Positions 51,181-58,634 are shown, counted from the stretch's first letter. The stretch is DNA of 64,000 bases from an uncultured Bacteroidales bacterium (GCA_900316005.1 ONBH01000013.1:1-64000), one strand, 5' to 3'. Notes: generated by a model from the letters alone, not told the origin. Made by a program: numbers and translations.

Positions 51181-54100
51181 TTATTCTATTCGCTGTCCGG
51201 CGGCATCATATACCTTGCCATCACGGATGATATAGAGCCGGCCGCCGACGAATACCTTGCGCACGTCATCATTCGCATCATTTAGCTCGTCAGAGCGGCT
51301 CAATCCATCATTTTCGACGCCAGTCGCGGTCTCTTGAATGCGCGTGCCGTACGCGTTATCGATAAGGTACACATCCTCGCCGTTCGTGCCCTCGGGCATC
51401 GCGAGCGTATATTCGCCATTCGCTACCACCTTCACGCCTACAGGCACAAGAGTCGTCTGCAAAGGCTTCGGCATGCTGTTACCGGCAACCTCAACGGTAT
51501 CGGCGGTCACCGTCCAGATATTCCCGCGACCGGCGTTGTATTCCTTCGACAAGTCGTAGTTGAACTCGAATCGGTTCGATACGCTTGCATCGTCGGTGAA
51601 ACGGAGCAAAGCATGGTCTTCTTCCTCCGATTCACGCACGAGACATAGCGAATAGTTTCTGTCTGGCGTTTCAGTTTGCCTAGCTGCAACCGAAGGTGCC
51701 ACATTTGTTACCGCACTCCAATGCATTTCTGCGCCACTATATTGTACCAGATAGGAATACATCGACTTAAAGTTGAAAGAAGATGTATTTTGCGCTGTTA
51801 GTGTGTTGGCAGTATTGGAAGTCGAGTTGGTATATGCCTCCCATTGATATAAGAAGGGCAACTGCTTAGGATCAGACTGCCATGTAATTGTCGTACTACC
51901 ATTAGTTGTCACACCTGCATTATTATCAGCAAAACTCGGTACACCTATACAATGCCAATAACTATCAGCTTTTGTTCGGTCATCACCTCCCGCAAAACGC
52001 GGACCAATCTTACACTCGTATAGATTTTGATCCGTGAATTCTACCGTATGTGTCGTCTGGGTAAGGTCTCCTACCGTTGTGGTTGACGGGAAATAGAGGT
52101 ACACATCTGTTACACTATTATTCCAAATAGAAGATTCTGTTCCTAACTGATCCAAATCAAGTGCGAGAATATATCCCACATTTGCTTCAAGTACGAAACT
52201 ATTCTTTTCAGCCGTGGTTACAAATTTCCAGTTGGATGGCGAATCTGCCCAGAAACCATTCTTAGCTCGACCCTTACCATCATAGTACTCAATAATCCAG
52301 TGTGTGCCATAGGTACCAAAGCCAAACACATCACTTAGATTCACACTAAACGGGAACGATATCCAATAAAGGTCGCGCCAATAAGCACTTTTCTGGGAAC
52401 CAACCGGTAAATTTGCATGCCCATCAGCCTCACTTTGATTATTCAAAACCCATTTATTAAATTGCATTACACCATATATGGTTTTGACATCTCCTAAAGT
52501 AATACCTGTGCCTGTAAAGGTAATTTGTTTGGCATCATCTTGATGTTTACGTAGCAGCATAACGTCCGTACTAATTGTTAAATTTCCAGTAATAGCTCCA
52601 TCATTCGGCACCCACGAAGAGACTAAATGATTCGTTTTGAAGTCATAAACGATTCGTACCTTTTGATAGTCTTCGACTGAACCACTCATTAGTGTAACGT
52701 AAGATTCAGAGGTTCCTTTAAAATACTGTGTCTGGCGCGAGCCGCCGGTCTTGATTACATCGGACGTCAATTTAATCTGCGCACCGGGATATACTTGCGC
52801 GTCCAGTTCATATACCCAGTTACCATCATCCTTGAAAAGAGCTTCGTTGGCATTCAAGCCACTAATGTTCAGTGCCCCGCCATCTTTATCCGTGAGCTTG
52901 TTATCAGAACAGGAAAGTACCAGATAGCGATCACTGGCCGTACTTGATCCGCTGATATATGCACGAGAAAGCGTATTGGTATAACGATTCCACATAAAAC
53001 GAACGTTAGAGTTGTAGGCTAATGAACCTGCATCATTGGTATAATCGTCTGCCGCATATCCTTCGTCGCGTCCAGCCAAATGAGCATTATATTTGTTAGC
53101 CAAATCAAATTTAATATTTTGTGAAGTGGTCGCCCAGTGCATAAAATAATGCGAATAAATATTGTTAGTTTCGGTACGATATTCAGGATTTATGGCTAAA
53201 GAGTCATCATCATTCTGATAGTCATCCCAACTACTTGCAACGTCCGTACGGATATAGGTTGTGCCATCATATACCGAAATATGGTTCAGCCCGTTTAATC
53301 CATCATTTACACGAGCGGTAAAGATATTACCCGGTTCGTTGGCTGAAGGCGTATAAGCACTACTAAAACTACTCTTCAAATCACTTGACCGAGTCCATCC
53401 GCTTGTACTTCCGGCGAACTTTCTTAATTTAACATACGAACTTCCATTCTGCAGGTTAGCATAAAATGACATCGTATCAGCCGTATTGGTTACCGTGTTG
53501 GAACGATAATAGTTTGTACCATCATAGGTTTCCACATAGTATAAATCAGGCAATACGCAAGAAGAACCGTACATGTCATAATCCGGTTTGTTGGTATTAT
53601 AATATTTATTGCCATCCACCATTTTCTTCGTCTGAACATCACCGGCATTGGCTTTAATATCATTCGTCTTATACAATTCCATGTAGTAATATTCATTACT
53701 AATATTGATAATATACCATGTGCCGTTGCAACCTGCACCCGCATCAGAAACCGTAATATAATCTTTGACAGGATAGTCAATAGTGTTTATTCCGGTAAAC
53801 AAGTTCCATGCGTGGATACTCATTGAACCCCATCCATGCTCGTCATTTACTACGATAGTCTTAGTGGTTTTGGGCTCAAATTGACCTTCAAAAGTCACAT
53901 CACAACGAACAATATATTGATTGGAACTTTCTCCGTTCGCCAACCAATCACGATTGTCTCCAGATGCATCCCATAGTTTTACGTTTGTCAAAGCATAGCC
54001 GGAGCTAGGAGTCGCTTCTAACGTTACGATAGTAGTAGGAAGGACGTCTGCAGTACCTCCTTCTTCTACATAATGTTTCGTATTTTCTTCATCGTAATAC

Positions 54101-54912
54101 GAAAGACGAACCGTACCATTTGATGCAAGATTGTTAGTAATCGTATATTTCTTCACACCATAATATATCTCCGTAGGATAATATGTACATGAGGCATCAT
54201 CTCCTTTTCCAGAATATGCACCACTTGAACGACCTATGAAAGTAAAATTACCCATCAAGGAGCCTCTTATATATTCGGATTGCTTGGTTACTAAATACCC
54301 ATCAGAACCTCTGTGGTTATAACCATACCCACTCCCTGTTCCTCCTACGTTATTAGCGATAGAGAAACCATAATATCCATTCCAGTTACTGCTTGTTTTT
54401 GTATATTTATAAAGACTCTTTGTACCTGTTACCAATGTCATGTCATAAGAGTCAGAATATGAATTATGTCCTATATGAAATTTAGGATTCCCAAAACTTG
54501 TTTCTGTATCATCGTAATAAACCGTATAGGTATTCCACCAAACAGTATTAGACCAATTATTAAAGCTACAGTCACTATTGATATTACCTTGACCATATTC
54601 AAAATTAACACCTAAATCACTCGTTCTATTCCAAATATTGTCTCCAGATTTTCTATAGAATTGGACTTTATCAACCCAACTTGGAACAAAAGCATAGTAC
54701 AATTGCGAATTATTAGAGAGAGTCATTTGTACATCACCATTATTACTTGTATATGAACTCTGCCAATAATGAATCCACGTTTCAGCACTTGACGCTTCCC
54801 AGTTGTCGTTCGCTTGGAAGAATATAATCCTACTGGTTTCAGCCCACATTTGTCCTATTCCGACAATGAGCGTCAGCAATAGAACGGTTAATTTTAAATA
54901 AATCTTTTTCAT
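51181..54912 (-). CDS. Large secreted surface protein, AT-rich
   Basis: The protein has 1243 residues. A signal peptide (MKKIYLKLTVLLLTLIVGIG) ends near MWA. The mature part is rich in Asn, Ser, Thr, Tyr and Trp, with beta-rich repeats of the type TSRIIFFQANDNWEASSA. A stretch at about residues 255-350 resembles a bacterial repeat domain (YTITNNLASNGTVRLSYYD). The C-terminus KVFVGGRLYIIRDGKVYDAA is like tails that address Bacteroidales proteins to the surface, possibly by type IX secretion. The sequence is clearly AT-richer than the core genes, suggesting transfer or a fast-evolving adhesin. The function is unknown. Confidence 0.78.
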   Translation of the reverse strand: MKKIYLKLTVLLLTLIVGIGQMWAETSRIIFFQANDNWEASSAETWIHYWQSSYTSNNGDVQMTLSNNSQLYYAFVPSWVDKVQFYRKSGDNIWNRTSDLGVNFEYGQGNINSDCSFNNWSNTVWWNTYTVYYDDTETSFGNPKFHIGHNSYSDSYDMTLVTGTKSLYKYTKTSSNWNGYYGFSIANNVGGTGSGYGYNHRGSDGYLVTKQSEYIRGSLMGNFTFIGRSSGAYSGKGDDASCTYYPTEIYYGVKKYTITNNLASNGTVRLSYYDEENTKHYVEEGGTADVLPTTIVTLEATPSSGYALTNVKLWDASGDNRDWLANGESSNQYIVRCDVTFEGQFEPKTTKTIVVNDEHGWGSMSIHAWNLFTGINTIDYPVKDYITVSDAGAGCNGTWYIINISNEYYYMELYKTNDIKANAGDVQTKKMVDGNKYYNTNKPDYDMYGSSCVLPDLYYVETYDGTNYYRSNTVTNTADTMSFYANLQNGSSYVKLRKFAGSTSGWTRSSDLKSSFSSAYTPSANEPGNIFTARVNDGLNGLNHISVYDGTTYIRTDVASSWDDYQNDDDSLAINPEYRTETNNIYSHYFMHWATTSQNIKFDLANKYNAHLAGRDEGYAADDYTNDAGSLAYNSNVRFMWNRYTNTLSRAYISGSSTASDRYLVLSCSDNKLTDKDGGALNISGLNANEALFKDDGNWVYELDAQVYPGAQIKLTSDVIKTGGSRQTQYFKGTSESYVTLMSGSVEDYQKVRIVYDFKTNHLVSSWVPNDGAITGNLTISTDVMLLRKHQDDAKQITFTGTGITLGDVKTIYGVMQFNKWVLNNQSEADGHANLPVGSQKSAYWRDLYWISFPFSVNLSDVFGFGTYGTHWIIEYYDGKGRAKNGFWADSPSNWKFVTTAEKNSFVLEANVGYILALDLDQLGTESSIWNNSVTDVYLYFPSTTTVGDLTQTTHTVEFTDQNLYECKIGPRFAGGDDRTKADSYWHCIGVPSFADNNAGVTTNGSTTITWQSDPKQLPFLYQWEAYTNSTSNTANTLTAQNTSSFNFKSMYSYLVQYSGAEMHWSAVTNVAPSVAARQTETPDRNYSLCLVRESEEEDHALLRFTDDASVSNRFEFNYDLSKEYNAGRGNIWTVTADTVEVAGNSMPKPLQTTLVPVGVKVVANGEYTLAMPEGTNGEDVYLIDNAYGTRIQETATGVENDGLSRSDELNDANDDVRKVFVGGRLYIIRDGKVYDAAGQRIE

Positions 54913-54948
54913 TGTTTTATTTTTTTTAGTTAATATTCATACACACGC

Positions 54949-54982
54949 AAAAAAAGCGGGACTACATTGCTGCTGTTCCGCT
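54949..54982 (-). terminator. Hairpin with T-tract upstream of the surface protein
   Basis: On the minus strand AGCGGAAC and GTCCCGCT pair with one mismatch (54955-54982), then seven T. It probably ends the upstream ORF6N transcript, or acts as an attenuator in the leader of the surface-protein gene. No canonical promoter for that gene is visible. The stretch 54983-55173 holds no recognisable gene. Confidence 0.65.
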
Positions 54983-55173
54983 GATAGAGGCTCTCGCATA
55001 GCCTGCAACCCGAACAATCAACACTATAGCCCACACCGTATGTATATGTACGCGCAATGCGTGTACGGGAATACACACTGTGAGCATCTTCGTGTCGCAA
55101 TGTTTTGGGGTTTTATTGAATTTGCGAGATTCCTATCAGCCAAAACAAAGCGCTTAAGACGCTTTTTTTTAAA

Positions 55174-55208
55174 TATGTCGCCGCTTTTTTACGCTGTCGG
55201 TGCCAGCG
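55174..55208 (+). repeat. 35-bp direct repeat, copy 1 (flanks ORF6N gene)
   Basis: It begins TATGTCGCCGCTTTTTTACG and ends CTGTCGGTGCCAGCG, and is identical to 55895-55929. The end contains the short palindrome CGCTG/CAGCG. Confidence 0.92.
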
Positions 55209-55236
55209 CTCCCGATTTAACGTCGCGGGAGCGGGA
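55207..55236 (+). repeat. Palindromic CTCCCG element, copy 1
   Basis: GCTCCCGATTTAACGTCGCG followed by GGAGCGGGAC. CTCCCG and CGGGAG form the stem. Related copies lie within 56421-56484 and 57719-57775. Confidence 0.8.
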
Positions 55237-55241
55237 CGGTA

Positions 55242-55832
55242 TCAATCATTATGTTGATATTGCGGTGCATTATAACCTATAGGGTGCATCGGCTTTTGCT
55301 GTCGCTTTTGCGATTGAAGTTCCGAAATCGCCATACTGATTGCTTCTAATTGTGCTCCATGCGCTTCATTTATATCATTTTGATCGCGCAAGATATCTTC
55401 TATATACTCTTTTACATCGTTTATTTCACGTTGCAATTCTTGGTAAGAAGCTGCTGCTAATTGTGTGAGCCTGCGTAATTCTACAAATGCACGCATAATA
55501 TTGCGATTTATCTCTATCGCCGTATTAGACTTTAGAACTGAACTCAGCATCGCTACTCCTAACTCCGTAAAGGCAAATTGTTCATATTTGATATTTTCTC
55601 CTCTTGTTTTGTTCATGGTGCCATTTTGGTACCTTGAACGTAAGCGTTCTGCTTCTTGTGGAGACAAAACTATCATAAAATCTTCTCCAGTAAAGCGCTC
55701 TATATTACGTCTAACTGCACGCTTGAGAGCTTTTGTTTCTACACCATAAAGATCTGCCAGTTCATTATCAAGCATCACTTTCTGCCCTTTAATTTCATAG
55801 ATCTTATTTTGTATGATTTCTATATCACTCAT
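55242..55832 (-). CDS. ORF6N-domain DNA-binding protein
   Basis: The protein has 196 residues. The ORF6N domain spans about residues 8-115: GQKVMLDNELADLYGVETKA, RRNIERFTGEDFMIVLSPQE, and YEQFAFTELGVAMLSSVLKS with NRNIMRAFVELRR. A coiled-coil C-terminus follows. ORF6N proteins are phage- and mobile-element-associated and are thought to bind DNA. The gene is flanked by perfect 35-bp direct repeats. A 29-nt palindrome inside it is repeated upstream at 55861-55889. The promoter is at 55959-55990. Confidence 0.85.
   Translation of the reverse strand: MSDIEIIQNKIYEIKGQKVMLDNELADLYGVETKALKRAVRRNIERFTGEDFMIVLSPQEAERLRSRYQNGTMNKTRGENIKYEQFAFTELGVAMLSSVLKSNTAIEINRNIMRAFVELRRLTQLAAASYQELQREINDVKEYIEDILRDQNDINEAHGAQLEAISMAISELQSQKRQQKPMHPIGYNAPQYQHND
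55612..55640. repeat. 29-nt imperfect palindrome inside the ORF6N gene
   Basis: TTCATGGTGCCA and TGGTACCTTGAA form the arms. The 29-nt segment is identical to 55861-55889 in the gene's own leader. Confidence 0.88.
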
Positions 55833-55860
55833 CGTGTCTTTTGTTTATAATAAGTTGTTT

Positions 55861-55889
55861 TTCATGGTGCCATTTTGGTACCTTGAACG
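55861..55889. repeat. 29-nt palindrome in the ORF6N leader
   Basis: Exact copy of 55612-55640. It lies between the promoter and the start codon, 28 bp upstream of the ATG, and could be an operator. Confidence 0.88.
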
Positions 55890-55894
55890 CCTTT

Positions 55895-55929
55895 TATGTC
55901 GCCGCTTTTTTACGCTGTCGGTGCCAGCG
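55895..55929 (+). repeat. 35-bp direct repeat, copy 2
   Basis: Identical to 55174-55208. Together the copies bracket a unit of about 720 bp containing the ORF6N gene. Confidence 0.92.
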
Positions 55930-55958
55930 GCAGAGGCTGTTGCAAACCTTTGCGACCG

Positions 55959-55990
55959 CAAAGGTACAACTTTTTTTTGATATATACAAA
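55959..55990 (-). promoter_or_regulatory. Promoter of the ORF6N gene
   Basis: On the minus strand TTTG (55987-55990), a 20-bp spacer, and TACCTTTG (55959-55966). Confidence 0.82.
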
Positions 55991-56012
55991 TATATTTGTA
56001 AAAAACGCAAAA

Positions 56013-56037
56013 AAATCTGCACTTTGTATGCAGATTT
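56013..56037 (-). terminator. Hairpin terminator upstream of the ORF6N promoter
   Basis: AAATCTGCA and TGCAGATTT pair around a 7-nt loop, with a T-run on the minus strand. It follows the ORF6N remnant. Confidence 0.75.
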
Positions 56038-56053
56038 TAGTGGATTTTAACAC

Positions 56054-56425
56054 TTAAAAGCAGGTTATCTTACTTCTCTTAACACCACTTCGGGATTCAA
56101 GTCCATCTTCATATTGCGTATGCTCGATTACCTCTAGCCGCTGGAATAGCTGTACATTAGAGGCGATAAATTGGCGCATCGCGTTGAACGCGCGCATGAT
56201 TTGGATGTTGATATTGATAGCTTGCTGAGAACGAAGAACAGAACTGAGCATGGCTACGCCGTTTTCGGTGAAGGCATAAGGTAAGTGTCGTAGTCCACCT
56301 CGCTTGTTTGAGATCACAATTTGTGATGTCAAATGCGCAACTTCTTGATTCTCAGACGTTTCACGCATTTCCTTAAGCGATAATTTGAACAAAAATAAAG
56401 GCACAACCTTTCGATTGTGCCTCAA
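56054..56425 (-). pseudogene. N-terminally lost ORF6N remnant
   Basis: The open frame has 123 codons. Only its middle and end are ORF6N-like: LTSQIVISNKRGGLRHLPYA, FTENGVAMLSSVLRSQQ and NINIQIMRAFNAMRQ. The DNA-binding N-terminal region (the LADLYGVET part) is missing. The first dozen codons come from a terminator hairpin and the 45-bp direct repeat instead. There is no promoter of its own. I read it as the decayed 3' part of a second ORF6N gene whose 5' part was lost when the neighbouring unit was inserted. Confidence 0.75.
56391..56421 (-). terminator. Terminator of the DUF1016 unit
   Basis: On the minus strand GGCACAA, an 8-nt loop, TTGTGCC, then a T-rich run (56391-56399). It lies just past the DUF1016 gene and overlaps the start of the ORF6N remnant frame. 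Confidence 0.75.
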
Positions 56426-56484
56426 CGATATAGTTTTACGTCATGGATGGGACGCTCCCGATTTAACGTCGCAGGAGGGGGACG
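56421..56484 (+). repeat. 45-bp direct repeat plus CTCCCG palindrome, copy 1 (flanks DUF1016)
   Basis: The segment 56421-56465 (starting CTCAACGATATAGTTTTACG) matches 57719-57763 in 43 of 45 positions. It runs into the CTCCCG palindrome. Confidence 0.92.
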
Positions 56485-56525
56485 GTGGGTTTACACATTT
56501 CATTAGTGCAACGCATATACCATAT

Positions 56526-57701
56526 CTATTTTTCGTCAGCGGAAAGCAACTCTTTCAATTGCTCCTCGTCCGGAAGTGCCTTGCGGAGTTCTTCCGGCAT
56601 ATCAGCTGCCGTTTTGTAAGTTGCGACTCCCATGGGATTGTCATACTTCCGGATAACGAACTCGACGTACGCCTTGTTCGCTTCGCGGCAAAGAATGATT
56701 CCGATAGATGGGTTCTCATTCGGCTTGCGGATGTCGGTATCCAAAATCTGTAAGTATGATTGCAATTGACCTAAATACGATGGTTTGAACTTACCTTTCT
56801 TTAATTCAACCGCTACCAAGCAAGCCAACTCGCGATTATAGAAAAGCAGGTCGATAAATTCGTTCTCACCAAACTTTTCCAAGTGATATTGATTGCCGAC
56901 AAATGTAAAGTCGTGACCAAACATCATAATGAAGTTCTTCACGTTGTGTACAATCTCCTGCTCAACTACCTTCTCATCCGCATCCGATTTATCACGCACG
57001 TTAAGTTCCTCCACATTGATATAATCCAGCAGGTACTCATCCTTGAACATCTCTATCGCTTTGAGGGCTTGCGAATGCTTTGGAAGCGACTTGAGGAAAT
57101 TGTTTGGCATCAAAGACTGATGGTCATACAGATCCTTCTTCAGTTGGTCTCGCAATTCGTATTTGTTCCACTTAAACTCAGCAGATTTTTGAATATAGAA
57201 TAGACGCTGCTCTAAGGTGTTGGTTTTATTGAGGATTTCCATATGATGTGTAAAACTGATGGAAAGGAAATCGTGCGCCAATTCTATATCGAATACATCG
57301 CGGGAGAAATCGAGACGAGAAGGGGTAAGCTGCAATTCGCCCGCCGCCGGCTGGCGAATTATAATCGGCTCATTGTCATATTCTTTCAATTCGCCCGCCA
57401 CTGGCTGGCGAAATACATTTGGACACCACGTCTCATAGAACTGACGCATGTTTTTGATGCTGGTAGGGCTGAATCCTTGAAGACCGGGTAGCTCTTTTTG
57501 CAGACGTTCGCTGATAGTCTCTATCGCTCCGCTTCCCCACTGTTGTTGGCGAGTGTTAAGCGATATATACCCACCTACCGAGAAATATAGTGCTAACTGA
57601 TTGGCACTAACATTTCTTGCTGCACGTGCTTAGCTGTGCAGGATAGCCGTCTTGATGGTCTCAACGGCTTGGGATAGTGTGATAACTTCTATATCTGCCA
57701 T
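56526..57701 (-). pseudogene. DUF1016 (YhcG-like) PD-(D/E)XK nuclease gene with premature stop
   Basis: The reading frame starts at ATG 57701 with MADIEVITLSQAVETIKTAI and is stopped at codon 24 by TAA (57630-57632). The sequence continues in the same frame as a normal DUF1016 N-terminal domain (ARNVSANQLALYFSVGGYIS, RLQKELPGLQGFSPTSIKNM). From the Met at 57449 a 307-residue frame covers the C-terminal nuclease domain: FVGNQYHLEKFGENEFIDLL, ELACLVAVELKKGKFKPSYL and GIILCREANK. CAA to TAA is the simplest cause. The family is linked to mobile elements and restriction loci. Two in-frame palindromes lie at 57334-57412. Confidence 0.85.
57334..57412. repeat. Two in-frame palindromes inside the DUF1016 gene
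   Basis: TTCGCC...GGCGAA hairpins at 57336-57358 and 57390-57412, 54 bp apart, encode RQPAAGEL and RQPVAGEL. Confidence 0.85.
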
Positions 57702-57718
57702 AACTATGTATTTAACTT

Positions 57719-57775
57719 CTCAACGATCTAGTTTTACGTCATGGATGGGACTCTCCCGATTTACGCCTCGGGAGG
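57719..57775 (+). repeat. 45-bp direct repeat plus CTCCCG palindrome, copy 2
   Basis: The segment 57719-57763 pairs with 56421-56465. The palindrome CTCCCGA/TCGGGAG follows at 57752-57772. Together the copies bracket about 1.3 kb with the DUF1016 gene. Confidence 0.92.
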
Positions 57776-57827
57776 GAACATGTATTACTTTTTTTGTATC
57801 TCGGCATCGATAACAAAGATTGTACCA

Positions 57828-58039
57828 TTAAAACATATCTATCACACGATCATTTTCCAGAGCCCATTTATAAGCTGCAGGGTGTTGCGCAAAACGGTCA
57901 AGTCCTACAAGCGACGCTCGTAGGCTTCGTGCATTTGTCTGTGGTGCTGAATCTCCCATTCGTAGTCAATAACTTGGCTCGCAGTATCTGCTATATACCG
58001 CATCGCCCTTTGATCATTTTCTTGTGCCGACATAGTCAT
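57828..58039 (-). pseudogene. Small unknown gene, probably frameshifted
   Basis: Just downstream of a canonical promoter, ATG 58039 opens a 44-codon frame (57905-58039; MTMSAQENDQRAMRYIADTA...) ending in TAG. A second 43-codon frame (57828-57959) in another register ends AQHPAAYKWALENDRVIDMF. The two read like the N- and C-terminal halves of one protein of about 70 residues broken by a frameshift. They could instead be two overlapping small genes. I do not recognise the family. They precede the DUF1016 unit. Confidence 0.5.
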
Positions 58040-58049
58040 ATTTTCATTT

Positions 58050-58119
58050 AGCCTGCAAAGGTACTACAAAAATTGCACATACGCAAATTTTCAAGACCTT
58101 TTTTGCAAAAATAGAATCA
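58050..58119. repeat. 70-bp block duplicated from the nadB promoter region
   Basis: It matches 49841-49910 at about 65 of 70 positions in the same orientation. The match covers the whole promoter and about 30 bp upstream of the -33 box. Confidence 0.9.
58056..58087 (-). promoter_or_regulatory. Promoter upstream of the small unknown gene
   Basis: On the minus strand TTTG (58084-58087), a 20-bp spacer, and TACCTTTG (58056-58063). Confidence 0.85.
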
Positions 58120-58130
58120 TAACATTATAT

Positions 58131-58204
58131 TTCGATGAGAATAACACTATTTTTCGATGAGAATAACACTATTTTTCGATGAGAATAACACTATTTTTCG
58201 ATGG
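58131..58204 (+). repeat. 22-nt tandem repeat, three and a third copies
   Basis: Perfect units beginning TTCGATGAGAATAACACTAT at 58131, 58153 and 58175, then a partial copy. There are no spacers. 22 is twice the 11-nt period seen nearby. Confidence 0.93.
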
Positions 58205-58231
58205 ATTTTCAGGTCTATTTCGGAACGTTAT

Positions 58232-58292
58232 CGAGACAATCCTAGACAATACTTGATACATTTCCGTACCATTTCCGTAACATATCCCTAAC
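58232..58292 (+). repeat. 11-nt degenerate tandem arrays
   Basis: CGAGACAATCC and TAGACAATACT (58232-58253), then ATTTCCGTACC, ATTTCCGTAAC, ATATCCCTAAC (58260-58292). Confidence 0.75.
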
Positions 58293-58352
58293 GATTACCC
58301 ATTTTACGTCTTTTCGTTTTGTCTTAATTCCAAGTCAGTCTTTTCCATATGC

Positions 58353-58457
58353 ATGATAAAGTGATAAAGTTGATAAAGTGATAAACTTGGTTATAGTTAA
58401 CTGATTATCAATAGTTTATACCTTGTCAAAAGTTTATCAACTTTATCACTTTATCAT
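58353..58457. repeat. Perfect 25-bp inverted repeat with 55-bp loop
   Basis: The arms 58353-58377 (ATGATAAAGTGATAAAGTTG...) and 58433-58457 are exact reverse complements. The arms contain GATAAA repeats. No gene is present from 58120 to 58634; apart from these repeats the stretch holds nothing I recognise. Confidence 0.92.
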
Positions 58458-58525
58458 TCTTGTTTTTATTGTAACTCACTTTTGGGTAGCATCAGTGACA
58501 TACTAAACCGTGCCGGTGACCCTGA

Positions 58526-58569
58526 GAATGGTTCGAAAATGCTTCGAGATTCCCTCGGGAATGGTTCGA
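58526..58569 (+). repeat. 11-nt tandem array
   Basis: GAATGGTTCGA, AAATGCTTCGA, GATTCCCTCGG, GAATGGTTCGA. It is similar to the reverse complement of the array at 23050-23093. Confidence 0.82.
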
Positions 58570-58634
58570 TGAAGTCGGGGAAATTTTTTTAATACATTTC
58601 ATTGCATATTAGAAGGGCTACGGTTTACTAAAAG

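Noticed and set aside
55040-55282. 80-codon plus-strand frame upstream of the surface protein
   Set aside because: It runs through the 35-bp repeat and the palindrome, has no promoter, and its sequence looks random.
55242-57701. Prophage
   Set aside because: ORF6N and DUF1016 are often phage- or element-borne, but no capsid, tail, portal, terminase or integrase genes are present.
55174-57775. Integron with attC sites
   Set aside because: Single-gene units with palindromes look similar, but there is no integrase, no attI, and the two repeat pairs are not related to each other as attC sites would be. Kept only as a cassette-like arrangement.
57794-58051. 85-codon plus-strand frame opposite the small unknown gene
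   Set aside because: The promoter in this stretch points the other way, and the minus-strand frames begin right behind it.
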